A stretch of DNA of 64,000 nucleotides from an uncultured Eubacterium sp. (lineage in GTDB: Bacteria; Bacillota; Clostridia; Lachnospirales; Lachnospiraceae): NCBI RefSeq assembly GCF_937958975.1, contig NZ_CALGRE010000037.1:10210-74209 (forward strand), read 5' to 3'. The translations under genes and the position numbers were made by a program. This document shows, piece by piece, positions 27,092 through 36,531 of the stretch (its first letter is position 1; each line of letters begins with the position of its first letter). Under the pieces are notes generated by a model that ran no database searches, was not told where the DNA came from, and was given only the letters and a program-made list of their open reading frames with translations.

Positions 27092-28216
27092 TTACTTACT
27101 CCTTAACATTCTTACATTTTCTTTTAATCTGTGTATTGTATAATCAATTTCTTCTTTAGTATTTTCTCCACAAAGCGTAATCCTTATGGTTCCATATGCA
27201 TAGTTTTCCGGCACGCCAATAGCTGAAATCACATGGGACGGTTTGTCTGAACCTGAGGAACATGCCGAGCCGGAAGATATACAGATTCCGTCGTTGTCCA
27301 TCAAAACTACAAGAGAGGTTCCATCAATTCCTGCAATCGTAAAGTTTGCATTTCCGGGAAGTCTTTTTATGCTGTTTCCATTTAGTCGTACATACGGAAT
27401 CTCGCTTAAAACTCTATTAATCAGATAATTTCTCAGGTTCGTCTCTTTTTTCATTCTTTCTTGTAAATCTTTTGTCATCTCACATACTGCTCCGTTCATG
27501 CCTGCGATTCCCGCCACATTTTCTGTTCCGGAACGTTTTCCTTTTTCCTGTCCACCGCCGTAGACGAGCGGCATCATTTGCTCCGGATTTCTGATATACA
27601 AAAATCCTACACCTTTTGGCCCGTGAAACTTATGGCCGCTGGCGCTCATCATATCAATATTCATTTTTTCCACATCTATCGGAACGTGCCCAAATGCCTG
27701 AACAGCGTCTGTATGAAAAATAACATTATAATTTCTTGCTATCTCCCCAATCTCAGCTATCGGCTCTGTCGTACCGATTTCGTTATTCGCAAACATAATG
27801 GAGATTAGTGCGGTGTCACTTCTTATACTCTTTTCCACATCTCTTGGATTCACCACTCCCTGATTGTCGACATTTAAATATGTGACTTTCATTCCCTGTT
27901 TTTCTAATTGCTCGCATTTATTTAAAATGGCATGATGTTCTATCTTTGACGTTATAATATGGTTTCCGTAATTTTTTGCGTTTTCTAAGACCCAGTTATC
28001 AGACTCGGTTCCTCCCGATGTAAAAAAAATTTTTTCAGGTTTTCCATTAATAGCTCCTGCAATATTTTTTCTCGTCTCTTCTACCAGTTCTTTCGACATT
28101 TTTGCAAAGTTATATATTCCCGAAGGATTTCCATACATTTCATTTAAATAAGGTTCCATTGCCTGTATGGCTCCATCGCTGATTTTTGTTGTAGCTGCAT
28201 TATCCAGATATATCAT
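27092..28216 (-). CDS. Cysteine desulfurase (NifS/IscS-like)
   Basis: 374 residues, PLP-dependent fold-type I, class V. PLP lysine K196 sits in SASGHKFHGPKG, and the catalytic persulfide Cys is C319 in SSGSACSSG on the mobile loop. The start MIYLDNAATTK is typical. It provides sulfur from cysteine for Fe-S clusters or tRNA thiolation. No iscU or thiI lies next to it, so the acceptor is not clear. It is a single gene divergent from the flippase gene. Confidence 0.93.
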   Translation of the reverse strand: MIYLDNAATTKISDGAIQAMEPYLNEMYGNPSGIYNFAKMSKELVEETRKNIAGAINGKPEKIFFTSGGTESDNWVLENAKNYGNHIITSKIEHHAILNKCEQLEKQGMKVTYLNVDNQGVVNPRDVEKSIRSDTALISIMFANNEIGTTEPIAEIGEIARNYNVIFHTDAVQAFGHVPIDVEKMNIDMMSASGHKFHGPKGVGFLYIRNPEQMMPLVYGGGQEKGKRSGTENVAGIAGMNGAVCEMTKDLQERMKKETNLRNYLINRVLSEIPYVRLNGNSIKRLPGNANFTIAGIDGTSLVVLMDNDGICISSGSACSSGSDKPSHVISAIGVPENYAYGTIRITLCGENTKEEIDYTIHRLKENVRMLRSK

Positions 28217-28315
28217 GGTTTACTCCTTTTTACATATTTAAAAGTTTATAGATTTGTAGCATTTTTTCATATTTAAAGAATACATTGTATAAATAAATAT
28301 TAGAAATGTGATAAT

Positions 28316-29818
28316 ATGTCGGTTAAAAATCAAATTATTAAAGGTACAATCATACTAACCCTTGCCAGTATCCTAAGCAGGGTATTAGGTTTCTTATATA
28401 GAATATTCCTCTCAAACCTAATAGGTGCAAAAGGTATGGGTATTTTTCAATTAATTTTTCCGGTTCTCGGCTTTTGTGTTGCCCTCAGTTGCGGCGGTAT
28501 TCAGATTGCCGTTTCAAGATTTGTCGCAGAATCTAAAAACAATAAAGACAAGTTCCTCGTATTAATCAGCAGCATTATAATGTCCCTCTTTTTGTCATCT
28601 GCCACCGCTTTTTTACTCTACTATTTTGCCAGCCCTATTTCAGAGTACATAATAAAAAATGACGATTGTGCAATGCTGTTAAGATATGCGTCTATTACAA
28701 TTCCATTTACAACATTTCATGCCTGTATTTCGGGATATTATTTGGGATTAAAGAAAACCTTTGTCCCAGCTGCCTCATCCATTTTTGAGCAGATTATCAA
28801 GGTTATTTCTATTTATATACTCGGTCTTATCTGGATAGAAAAAGGCGTAGAACTGACACCGCTAATTGCCGTATATTCCATGATAATATCTGAACTTGGT
28901 GGTGTAATTTTTTGTATTATTGCTGTAGGTGCAGAAAAGAAATATGCTTTTAAAATCAGACAACTGTTTTCTCAGATGAAAAACTTATTTTCTGTCTCTT
29001 ATGTTCTCACGATTAATAAAATCATGATTACATTTTTACAGTGTTTAGAAGCTATTTTAGTACCAATTGTTCTCGTAAAAAGCGGAATGTCAAATAACGA
29101 TGCATTGAGTCTGTACGGTATTCTAACAGGCATGGCGATTCCGGTTATCACCTTTCCATCTGCGATTAATACTTCTGTATCAACCATGATACTTCCAACG
29201 ATAGCGGGTGCAAATGCAGGCGGAGAAAAAAACAATGTAAAAAAGACAACAGAAGTATCTATCTGGTTTTCCCTTGTCACCGGCATTTTCTGTATCGGAA
29301 TGTTTTTGTGTTATGGCGATTTTATCGGTACAACAATTTTTGGACACAGTGAAGCGGGCGATTACATAAAAATTTTAGCATGGCTTTGCCCATTTATGTA
29401 TCTTTCCATAACGCTTGGCTCTGTATTACATGGACTTGGAAAAACGAATACCGCCTTTATTCATAATGTAATAGGAACGGTTATAAAATTGTTCTGTCTC
29501 TGGTTTGTTGTTCCTGTTATTGGAATCACCGGATACCTATGGGGATTGCTTATCAGCAACCTGGTGATTACCTTCCTGCACGGTTTTTACATATTTAAAG
29601 AAATTCATTTTTCTTTTTCTGCCACAGATAATATCATCAAACCTTCGGCATGGCTATTTTGCAGCATTGTCGCAGGAAAATTAATAAATTACATATTAGG
29701 ATTTTCTTCTTTCTCAGGAAAAATATTTGATATCGGAAAAGCACTGCTGAGCGCCGGGGTCGTTTTCTTTGTTTTTCTATATTTTCTGAGAAAAGAAATG
29801 AAATACTCACGGATATAA
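28316..29818 (+). CDS. SpoVB/MurJ-like polysaccharide flippase (MOP superfamily)
   Basis: 500 residues with 13-14 predicted membrane helices. The N-terminus (IIKGTIILTLASILSRVLGF, then YRIFLSNLIGAKGMG) is characteristic of the SpoVB-type lipid-linked oligosaccharide flippases of Firmicutes, which move cell-wall precursors outwards. It may serve peptidoglycan or another glycan. The Shine-Dalgarno sequence is weak (GAAATGTGA), and a TATAAA-like -10 lies at 28288-28293. Convergent with the ABC exporter genes through a shared terminator. Confidence 0.85.
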   Translation: MSVKNQIIKGTIILTLASILSRVLGFLYRIFLSNLIGAKGMGIFQLIFPVLGFCVALSCGGIQIAVSRFVAESKNNKDKFLVLISSIIMSLFLSSATAFLLYYFASPISEYIIKNDDCAMLLRYASITIPFTTFHACISGYYLGLKKTFVPAASSIFEQIIKVISIYILGLIWIEKGVELTPLIAVYSMIISELGGVIFCIIAVGAEKKYAFKIRQLFSQMKNLFSVSYVLTINKIMITFLQCLEAILVPIVLVKSGMSNNDALSLYGILTGMAIPVITFPSAINTSVSTMILPTIAGANAGGEKNNVKKTTEVSIWFSLVTGIFCIGMFLCYGDFIGTTIFGHSEAGDYIKILAWLCPFMYLSITLGSVLHGLGKTNTAFIHNVIGTVIKLFCLWFVVPVIGITGYLWGLLISNLVITFLHGFYIFKEIHFSFSATDNIIKPSAWLFCSIVAGKLINYILGFSSFSGKIFDIGKALLSAGVVFFVFLYFLRKEMKYSRI

Positions 29819-29838
29819 ATGAACTGCCCCAAAACGTA

Positions 29839-29881
29839 AAACGGATATTGTGTCTCTTAAATAAAAACACAATATCCGTTT
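29839..29881. terminator. Bidirectional terminator
   Basis: Perfect 15-bp arms (29839-29853, 29867-29881) and a 13-nt loop between the convergent flippase and ABC exporter genes. Confidence 0.8.
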
Positions 29882-29891
29882 CTCCTATATA

Positions 29892-31637
29892 TCAACTATT
29901 ATATAATTGATAATAAAATCCTTTTTTTCTGAGCAGTTCCTCATGATTTCCCTGCTCAATGATTTTTCCTGCTTTCATAACTAAAATTGTATCCGCTTCT
30001 TTTATTGTCGACAACCTATGCGCAACAATAAATGTGGTTCTTCCCTCCATCATTTTATGAAAAGCTCTCTGTATTTTAATTTCAGTTCTTGTATCTATGG
30101 ATGACGTTGCCTCGTCTAAAATCAACATCGGCGGTAATGCCAACATAACTCTGGCAATACATAAAAGCTGCTTTTGTCCCTGTGAAAGATTACCGCCATC
30201 TTCACCGATTACCGTATCATATCCTTCCGGCAGTCTCTTTATAAAACTGTGGGCATGACTTGCTCTAGCTGCTTCAATAATTTCCTCTCTGGAGGCTTCC
30301 GGTTTTGCCATTGCAATATTTTCGGCTATTGTTGCATTTCTAAGCCAGGTTTCCTGCAATACCATTCCATATGACCTTCTTAGACTTTTTCTTGTAATAT
30401 CTTTGATATTTCTATCGTCAACACTTATAATACCGGATTTCACATCATAAAACCTCATCAGAAGATTAATAATTGTTGTTTTTCCGCAGCCTGTGGGACC
30501 AACAATAGCAATTCTCTGTCCCGGCTCTACATGTAAATTTAAATCCTCAATCAGTTGTTTATCCGGGTCATAGGAAAAGCTGACATTTTCAATATCCACT
30601 TTCCCTGACACGCTTTTTATGACTGTACTTTCATTTTCCTCTACATCTTCTACTGTTATTTCTTTAATTAAAGAGAAAACTCTTGCACTACATGCCAACG
30701 CATTTTGAAGCTCCGTAATTACTCCTGATATTTCATTGAAAGGTTTTGTATATTGATTTGCATAACTCAATATACAGGTCAGCCCACCCACAGTGATTCC
30801 TCTCGTCAAAATAGCTTCTAAGCCTCCACTAATGGCAACCCCCGCATATACCAGATTATTTACAAACCTCGTCGATGGATTTGTAATAGAAGAATAAAAT
30901 GTAGCTTTCACATTGACAACATTTAGCCTGTCGTTTATATCATCAAACTGACTTATCGTCTTCTCTTCCTGACCAAATGCCTGAACCACCTTAATTCCAC
31001 TAAGCACTTCATCTACCAATGCTGTCTGTTCTCCACGAATTTCAGACTGTTTTCTAAACATAGAATAAGTCCTTCTTGCAATAAAACTTGCAACAAAAAA
31101 TGATACCGGAGTAATAAGAATAACTACTAGCGCAATTTTCCAATTTGTCTGTAACATAAATATTAATGTAAAAAGTATCGTTATAACTCCTGTAAATAAA
31201 TTGGAGAATCCCATCAACAGCCCATCCGCCAACTGGTCTACGTCCGTTATCACACTGTTTACAATATCACCGCTGGATTTTGAATCAATATAACTTACCG
31301 GAAGTCTTTGAATCCTTGTAAAAGCTTCCTGTCTCACATCTCTTATTACATGAAATGTAATTCTATTATTACATAATCCCATAACCCATTGTGCAATTCC
31401 TGCAACAACTGCACAAATAAATATACTGAAAACCACTTCTTTTAACCCATCAAAATTAACTTTTCCCGCTGCAATAATTTTATCTGTGCCAAAACCAATG
31501 AGTTTTGGTATATAGAGAGACAAAACCACATAGACCACTGCAAGCATAATTGAACATGCTAATAAATACCAGTATTTCTTTATTCTTAGACCCAATTCTT
31601 TGAGAGCTTCTTTTTGTGAAATTATTTTCTTTTCCAT
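29892..31637 (-). CDS. ABC exporter subunit with catalytic NBD
   Basis: 581 residues: six membrane helices then a nucleotide-binding domain. Walker A is GPTGCGKTT, Walker B MLILDEATSSID with the catalytic Glu, and the switch is VAHRLSTI with His. The ABC signature is LSQGQKQ instead of LSGGQ. It starts one base after the stop of its partner gene, whose end contains GGAGG. The two form a heterodimeric exporter of the TmrAB/EfrAB/BmrCD kind; the altered signature here would sit in the partner's degenerate ATP site. The substrate is unknown (drug, peptide or lipid). Confidence 0.93.
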   Translation of the reverse strand: MEKKIISQKEALKELGLRIKKYWYLLACSIMLAVVYVVLSLYIPKLIGFGTDKIIAAGKVNFDGLKEVVFSIFICAVVAGIAQWVMGLCNNRITFHVIRDVRQEAFTRIQRLPVSYIDSKSSGDIVNSVITDVDQLADGLLMGFSNLFTGVITILFTLIFMLQTNWKIALVVILITPVSFFVASFIARRTYSMFRKQSEIRGEQTALVDEVLSGIKVVQAFGQEEKTISQFDDINDRLNVVNVKATFYSSITNPSTRFVNNLVYAGVAISGGLEAILTRGITVGGLTCILSYANQYTKPFNEISGVITELQNALACSARVFSLIKEITVEDVEENESTVIKSVSGKVDIENVSFSYDPDKQLIEDLNLHVEPGQRIAIVGPTGCGKTTIINLLMRFYDVKSGIISVDDRNIKDITRKSLRRSYGMVLQETWLRNATIAENIAMAKPEASREEIIEAARASHAHSFIKRLPEGYDTVIGEDGGNLSQGQKQLLCIARVMLALPPMLILDEATSSIDTRTEIKIQRAFHKMMEGRTTFIVAHRLSTIKEADTILVMKAGKIIEQGNHEELLRKKGFYYQLYNS

Positions 31638-33365
31638 CTATTTGCCCTCCTGCTCAGATTTTTTAAATTGTGACTCATAAATTTCCCTGTAAACTTCACA
31701 GGATTTCAAGAGTTCATCATGTGTTCCAATCCCCACAGATTGTCCGTCATCTAACACAACAATTCTGTCTGCGTCTATAATGGAAGCTGTTCTCTGTGAT
31801 ACAATAAATACAGTAGTATCTTTGAGTGTTTTTATACTTGCTCTCAATTTTGCATCTGTAGCAAAATCAAGCGCTGAAGAACTGTCATCTAAAATAAGAA
31901 TTTCCGGTTTTCTCACCAATGCTCTCGCAATTGTAAGACGCTGTCTCTGTCCTCCGGAAAAATTCTTACCATTCTGCGCCACCTCACCGTCCAGTCCATT
32001 TTCCTTTTCCATAACAAAATCATAACTTTGTGAACGTTTTAATGCCTCAATTAACTCATCATCTGTAGCGTCTTCATTTCCCCATAATAAATTACTCCGG
32101 ATAGTTCCCTTAAAAAGTAACGCTTTCTGCGGGACCATTCCAATTTTTTTTCGAAGTACAGACTTATTATATTTTTTTACATCTACACCCTCAATTTTGA
32201 CACTCCCCTCTGTCGCATCATAAAACCTTGGTATCAAATGCACCATAGAAGTCTTTCCTGAACCTGTTCCACCAATAATACCAATTGTTTCTCCTTTAAA
32301 AACTTTTAGGTTCATTCCTTCTACCGATGGCTCTTTCGCCCCTTCATAGGTAAGAGCAGCATTTTCAAATTCAACTGCTATTTCAGAAAGAGAACCACAC
32401 ACTGCCTCTCCCTCTTCTATTCCACATGGAATCTCAAAAATATCCTGAATACGTTTTGCTGATGCGAATGCTTTTGTAAGATTTATAATAAGACTCGCTA
32501 ACTTTATAAGTTCTACAAGTATCTGAGACATATAGTTCACAAGCGCTACTACTTGTCCCTGTGTCAGATTCCCGGTGTTTACACGCTGTCCTCCTACCCA
32601 TAAAATTGCAATAATAGCACCGTTGATTACGATATATGTCATCGGATTCATAATTGTAGAAATTCTTCCTGCAAAAATCTGAAACTTATTTAAGATTTTA
32701 TTTTCTTCCAAGTAATTTTGTATTTCTTCCTCTTCTTTATTAAAAGCTCTGATAACTCTTGTTCCACTGAGATTTTCTCTTGTACTTCCCATAACCTTAT
32801 CCAAAGCTGCCTGGACTTTTTTATAAAGCGGAATCGTTATTAACATAATTCCATACACAATCAGAGATAAAACAGGAATCGCAACAACAAACACCAGAGC
32901 CGTCTTAAAGTCCACAAAAAATGCCATAAGCATTGCACCAATTACGATAAAAGGAGAGCGCAGTAAAAGTCTTAATGCCATATTTACCTGGGTCTGAACC
33001 TGATTAATATCTGCTGTCATTCTTGTAATAAATGTCGATGTTCCATATTTATCAATCTGCGAATAAGATAATCCCTGAATATGTTTTAACAACTCATGCC
33101 GCAATTGCTTTCCAAACCCTGCTGATGCCTTCGCTGCAAAGTATTGGGCAGTTATCGAGAACGCAAGTCCCACAAATGCCAGAAGAATAAGCACTGCTCC
33201 CATTTTCAACACATATACTTTGTCATCATATCTTATACCATTATCGATAAGCGCTGCAACCACTAGCGGCACAGCCAAGTCAAAACATGCCTCAAGCATT
33301 TTGAACAGTGGAGCAAAAAAAGACTCCTTTTTAAAATCTTTTAGGTACTTTAATAAACTCTTCAT
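31638..33365 (-). CDS. ABC exporter subunit with degenerate NBD
   Basis: 575 residues: six membrane helices then a nucleotide-binding domain. Walker A is GGTGSGKTS and the signature FSGGQRQ is canonical, but Walker B reads ILILDDSSSALD, with Asp in place of the catalytic Glu, and the switch is VSQRTASI, with Gln in place of His. This marks a non-hydrolysing site, as known for one half of heterodimeric exporters. It is the first gene of the pair, preceded by GAGGAG and a candidate promoter. Confidence 0.93.
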   Translation of the reverse strand: MKSLLKYLKDFKKESFFAPLFKMLEACFDLAVPLVVAALIDNGIRYDDKVYVLKMGAVLILLAFVGLAFSITAQYFAAKASAGFGKQLRHELLKHIQGLSYSQIDKYGTSTFITRMTADINQVQTQVNMALRLLLRSPFIVIGAMLMAFFVDFKTALVFVVAIPVLSLIVYGIMLITIPLYKKVQAALDKVMGSTRENLSGTRVIRAFNKEEEEIQNYLEENKILNKFQIFAGRISTIMNPMTYIVINGAIIAILWVGGQRVNTGNLTQGQVVALVNYMSQILVELIKLASLIINLTKAFASAKRIQDIFEIPCGIEEGEAVCGSLSEIAVEFENAALTYEGAKEPSVEGMNLKVFKGETIGIIGGTGSGKTSMVHLIPRFYDATEGSVKIEGVDVKKYNKSVLRKKIGMVPQKALLFKGTIRSNLLWGNEDATDDELIEALKRSQSYDFVMEKENGLDGEVAQNGKNFSGGQRQRLTIARALVRKPEILILDDSSSALDFATDAKLRASIKTLKDTTVFIVSQRTASIIDADRIVVLDDGQSVGIGTHDELLKSCEVYREIYESQFKKSEQEGK

Positions 33366-33404
33366 TTCAACTCCTCAAATTCATTTGATTTTTTATTCTT
33401 AACA

Positions 33405-33433
33405 AGTATACGTTACATAAAAAAAAAAGGCAA
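33405..33433 (-). promoter_or_regulatory. Candidate ABC exporter promoter overlapping a terminator
   Basis: Minus strand: TTGCCT (33428-33433), 17-bp spacer, TATACT (33405-33410). The -35 box lies in the stem of the upstream terminator. Confidence 0.5.
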
Positions 33434-33450
33434 ACTATGTTTGCCTTTTT
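33419..33450 (-). terminator. Intrinsic terminator after the DUF4097 gene
   Basis: 12-bp arms (33424-33435, 33439-33450) with a 3-nt loop, followed by a 10-T run on the minus strand. Confidence 0.9.
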
Positions 33451-33453
33451 CTG

Positions 33454-34341
33454 CTAATTTCCTAAAAGTTTTACAGACACATCACCAATTCCACAGTCAA
33501 TATCCATATTCCATGCTGCATTGTTGTTAATTTTCTCCTGATTTGAAAAACCTTCGTATTCGTTTTCATTCAATTCTATTTCACCTGTAGCTACCTTCAA
33601 AGCATAATTAAAATCCTTATAGCTATTCTGAAGTTCAAGAGAAACCGAACCTACTCCACAATCAATATCTGTATTGCCCATTATCATTCCTGTAATATCC
33701 GCATCTCCCATTCCTACATCAATATCACAGGTTCCAAACTTCCCGTTTACAATATCTGCCTCACCGGCTCCCACAGAAACTTTTATATTGTCCGCCGTCA
33801 CATTCTCGAAAGTACCCTGTCCTGCTCCTATATCAATGTCCAGTTCACCTGCACTAATATAATTTCCTTTTACTGTTCCGGCTCCAATATTAATATCTAA
33901 ACGATTTAATTTATAATCTGTAGGAATATATACTACCATCTTGCATGACTTATTTTTCCACAAAAATGTTCTCTTTCCATTGTCTACTATCTTTAAAGTA
34001 TTTTCTTGCACTGAATACTTGATATTTCCCGAATGATTCCTGATACTTATTCCAATTTCCTCCTTATCCCACTGACAAAATTCAAATTCACCATATTTGC
34101 CTTTTAATTCAATGCTTTTAACTTCATCTTTAGAAAACATACTCTGATTTTCTGCAAGTTCTTCCATTCCGTCTGTATTTATATCATCTGAATTAAAATG
34201 AATAAATAGCTGTTCATTGTTTGAAATATTCTTTTTAATAATGCCTGCACCTCCACAATTTACTCCTATGATTATTAAAATAATGCCTATTCCGGCCAAC
34301 ACCGCACTGATAACAGCAAGTCTCTTTCCAAATCGTTTCAT
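33454..34341 (-). CDS. DUF4097 beta-strand-repeat protein
   Basis: 295 residues. One N-terminal membrane helix (about 8-32) is followed by an extracytoplasmic region of short beta repeats with recurring glycine triplets (IGAG, IGAG, VGAG, VGMG, CGVG, CGIG) spaced about 20 residues apart, the pattern of DUF4097 beta-solenoids. Such proteins occur with HAAS and PadR partners and are thought to act in envelope stress sensing. Its start overlaps the stop of the HAAS gene by one base, so the two are translationally coupled. Confidence 0.85.
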   Translation of the reverse strand: MKRFGKRLAVISAVLAGIGIILIIIGVNCGGAGIIKKNISNNEQLFIHFNSDDINTDGMEELAENQSMFSKDEVKSIELKGKYGEFEFCQWDKEEIGISIRNHSGNIKYSVQENTLKIVDNGKRTFLWKNKSCKMVVYIPTDYKLNRLDINIGAGTVKGNYISAGELDIDIGAGQGTFENVTADNIKVSVGAGEADIVNGKFGTCDIDVGMGDADITGMIMGNTDIDCGVGSVSLELQNSYKDFNYALKVATGEIELNENEYEGFSNQEKINNNAAWNMDIDCGIGDVSVKLLGN

Positions 34342-35084
34342 TATACCTGCTCCTTTCTTCCAAACAATCTTTTACATAAATTAACACATTCTTTGACAAG
34401 CCAGGGAAGAAATTTACTACAATACAACACAAGCGGAATAAATGTAATAACAGCGAGAGATATGCTTACCATTCCACAACCTGCAAGCAAAATTCCTCCT
34501 GCGATTCCTTTTGTAAAAAAAGCCGATACCACCAACGCTCCACCTGCCACAACAAAAGCAAAAACCAGACTTCCTAAAACTGCTAATACTGAAAACAATA
34601 TACCTATAATCGAAGCAGCAATTCCTATCCACAGAGGAGATAAAACTATCAGTAAAACAATTGCTATTATCTGATTTGTATTATCACCGCCTCTTGGTAC
34701 TCCTGCATTATTTACATTATTATACTGATAATTGCTCTGTTTATTTTCATGTCCCATCGTGCCATTATAATAGCTTCCACCATTATTTTTTTTATCATTA
34801 AACGAATAATTTCTAGCCTTATAATATGGAACATTCTCTGTTTTTCCTTTCATGTTTGCATTTTCGTCAATATAGTTCTCTTTTAAATTCTTACCGGTCA
34901 ATTCATCAATAATCTGCTTTGCAATACACTCAGGTGTTCCTACGCTGTCCGGTACCAGCATATCATCCATGATTCCTGCCTCTGCAAAATAATCTTCATA
35001 ATATCCAATCGCATCTATTCTCTCGTCCATAGGAATAACTCTCAATTTATTCTCTAATTCACGCATAAATTCCTTTTTAGTCAT
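34341..35084 (-). CDS. HAAS-domain (DUF1700) membrane protein
   Basis: 247 residues. The N-terminal 70 residues match the HAAS helical signalling domain (MTKKEFMRELENKLRVIPMD, then AIGYYEDYFAEAG). An Asn/Gly-rich linker (about 80-130) follows, then about four hydrophobic segments. HAAS proteins are typically paired with PadR repressors and membrane partners. Its start overlaps the end of the PadR gene by 8 bases. The probable role is transmitting an envelope signal; this is inferred from family context. Confidence 0.85.
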   Translation of the reverse strand: MTKKEFMRELENKLRVIPMDERIDAIGYYEDYFAEAGIMDDMLVPDSVGTPECIAKQIIDELTGKNLKENYIDENANMKGKTENVPYYKARNYSFNDKKNNGGSYYNGTMGHENKQSNYQYNNVNNAGVPRGGDNTNQIIAIVLLIVLSPLWIGIAASIIGILFSVLAVLGSLVFAFVVAGGALVVSAFFTKGIAGGILLAGCGMVSISLAVITFIPLVLYCSKFLPWLVKECVNLCKRLFGRKEQV

Positions 35085-35403
35085 TGCGCTTCCCTCCCAA
35101 CAAAATATTTGTTATTTTTGTAGAATAATTCTTCCATTCTATTTTATATAGGTTAAGCTGTGCATTTCCCTTATCTGTTATTTTATAATAACGTCTGTTT
35201 CTGCCATCAATAGCCTTATCATAAGTTTCAAAACATTCCTCTTTCTGGAGTCTCCGCAAAACAGGATACAAAGTTGACTCAGAAACATCAATCACTGTTC
35301 TTACATCCTGTGTAATCTTATACCCATATGTTCCCTCTTGTTCTTTTGAAACAACTGATAAAACTATGGCATCTAATAAAGTCGAGCCTGTATTAAAAAC
35401 CAT
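35077..35403 (-). CDS. PadR family transcriptional regulator
   Basis: 108 residues: a winged helix-turn-helix (STLLDAIVLSVVSKEQEG then YGYKITQD, and STLYPVLRRLQKEE for the recognition helix and wing) with a short C-terminal helix. The ATG at 35403 follows AAGGAGG at 5 nt; an upstream start 22 codons earlier lies inside the promoter. It likely represses its own operon through the palindrome between its -35 and -10 boxes. It is first in the PadR-HAAS-DUF4097 operon. Confidence 0.92.
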   Translation of the reverse strand: MVFNTGSTLLDAIVLSVVSKEQEGTYGYKITQDVRTVIDVSESTLYPVLRRLQKEECFETYDKAIDGRNRRYYKITDKGNAQLNLYKIEWKNYSTKITNILLGGKRND

Positions 35404-35433
35404 ATTTTCCTCCTTTATTGCTATTTTTATAAT

Positions 35434-35462
35434 ATTATACGATATATAGTATTCTTTGTCAA
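35434..35462 (-). promoter_or_regulatory. PadR operon promoter, full consensus
   Basis: Minus strand: TTGACA (35457-35462), 17-bp spacer, TATAAT (35434-35439): exact consensus in both boxes and spacing. Such a strong promoter fits a gene that is normally repressed. Confidence 0.85.
35437..35452. promoter_or_regulatory. Probable PadR operator
   Basis: A 16-bp near-palindrome, ATAC-g-ATATAT-a-GTAT, 14 of 16 symmetric, lies within the promoter spacer and overlaps the -10 box. Position and symmetry fit PadR autorepression. Confidence 0.55.
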
Positions 35463-35483
35463 CTAACATTCTTTTTATTATTC

Positions 35484-35512
35484 TTGACCGAATGTTTTGG
35501 TAGTGCTATTAT
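35484..35512 (+). promoter_or_regulatory. ptb-buk promoter with extended -10
   Basis: TTGACC (35484-35489), 17-bp spacer, TATTAT (35507-35512), preceded by TGC giving an extended -10. Its -35 is only 21 bp from the -35 of the divergent PadR promoter. Confidence 0.7.
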
Positions 35513-35578
35513 TTAAGATGGTTTATAAAGGAAATTTTATATCCTATAAAAAGAATAAATAAAAAGAGGTATACGCAA

Positions 35579-36490
35579 ATGAATAAAAGTTTTGATGATT
35601 TACTCGCACAAGTTGCTGAATGTCCAAAGAAAACAGTTGCAGTTGCATGTGCACATGATGATGCAGTATTAGAGGCTGTAAAAGCAGCAAAGGAAAGAGG
35701 AATTGCTGATGCTATATTGGTCGGTGACGAAGCAAAAATCAGAACAATTGCCAGAGTCATTAAGATGAATTTAAATGACTACAAAATTATTAATGTAGAA
35801 GATACTATTGAGGCTGCAAGAACTGCTGTAAAATTAGTACATGATGGGGAAGCTGATATGTACATGAAGGGGCTGATTGATACAAAATCTTTCCTTCGAA
35901 GTGTATTAGACAAGGAAGTTGGTCTCAGAACAGACAAAACTTTATCGCATGTTTGTGTATTTGAAATTAAGGGATTGAACCATCTGCTATTTTTATCCGA
36001 TGTAGCTTTTGTTCCTTATCCGGACCTTGAAACAAAGGCACACATTATTCAAAACACAGTTGAAATTGCCCATGCCTGCGGTATTGAATGTCCAAAAGTA
36101 GCTCCACTTGCAGCTGTTGAGGTTGTAAATCCTAAAATGCCTGCTACCGTGGATGCGGAGGCACTCACAAAAATGAACGAAGAGGGAAAAATTGAAGGAT
36201 GTATCATTGATGGCCCTCTCTCACTTGACCTTGCCATTGAACCGAGAGCTGCTTTCCACAAAGGAACGACAGACAGAAAAATCGTTGGTGATGCCGACAT
36301 ATTATTATTCCCTGATATTCAGGCAGGTAATATTACATACAAATGTTTAGTTCACACAGCTGAATGTAAAAATGGAAATATTTTAACGGGTACAAAAGCT
36401 CCCGTTATCCTTACATCCCGCTCAGATGAATTTGAAGTAAAAGTAAATTCTATTGCCCTCGCAGCAATTGTTGCAGAAAAACTGAAATAA
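35579..36490 (+). CDS. ptb: Phosphate butyryltransferase
   Basis: 303 residues. It converts butyryl-CoA and phosphate to butyryl phosphate. The sequence matches the PTA_PTB family at the size of Ptb (about 300 residues) rather than long Pta. Family-like segments include AVACAHDDAVLEAV near the start, ADMYMKGLIDTKSFLRSVLD, VAFVPYPDLETKA and the central IDGPLSLDLAIEPRAA. GAGG lies 9 nt before the ATG. The gene directly upstream of buk fixes the assignment; together they finish the butyrate pathway coded at 42-48 kb. Confidence 0.95.
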   Translation: MNKSFDDLLAQVAECPKKTVAVACAHDDAVLEAVKAAKERGIADAILVGDEAKIRTIARVIKMNLNDYKIINVEDTIEAARTAVKLVHDGEADMYMKGLIDTKSFLRSVLDKEVGLRTDKTLSHVCVFEIKGLNHLLFLSDVAFVPYPDLETKAHIIQNTVEIAHACGIECPKVAPLAAVEVVNPKMPATVDAEALTKMNEEGKIEGCIIDGPLSLDLAIEPRAAFHKGTTDRKIVGDADILLFPDIQAGNITYKCLVHTAECKNGNILTGTKAPVILTSRSDEFEVKVNSIALAAIVAEKLK

Positions 36491-36531
36491 TAATATTGGG
36501 CAATATAAATATAATTTAAGGAGATATTGTT

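Noticed and set aside
28265..28293. Promoter for the flippase gene
   Set aside because: The -10 TATAAA is plausible, but the -35 (TTTCAT) matches the consensus at only three positions, so it is not listed as a feature.
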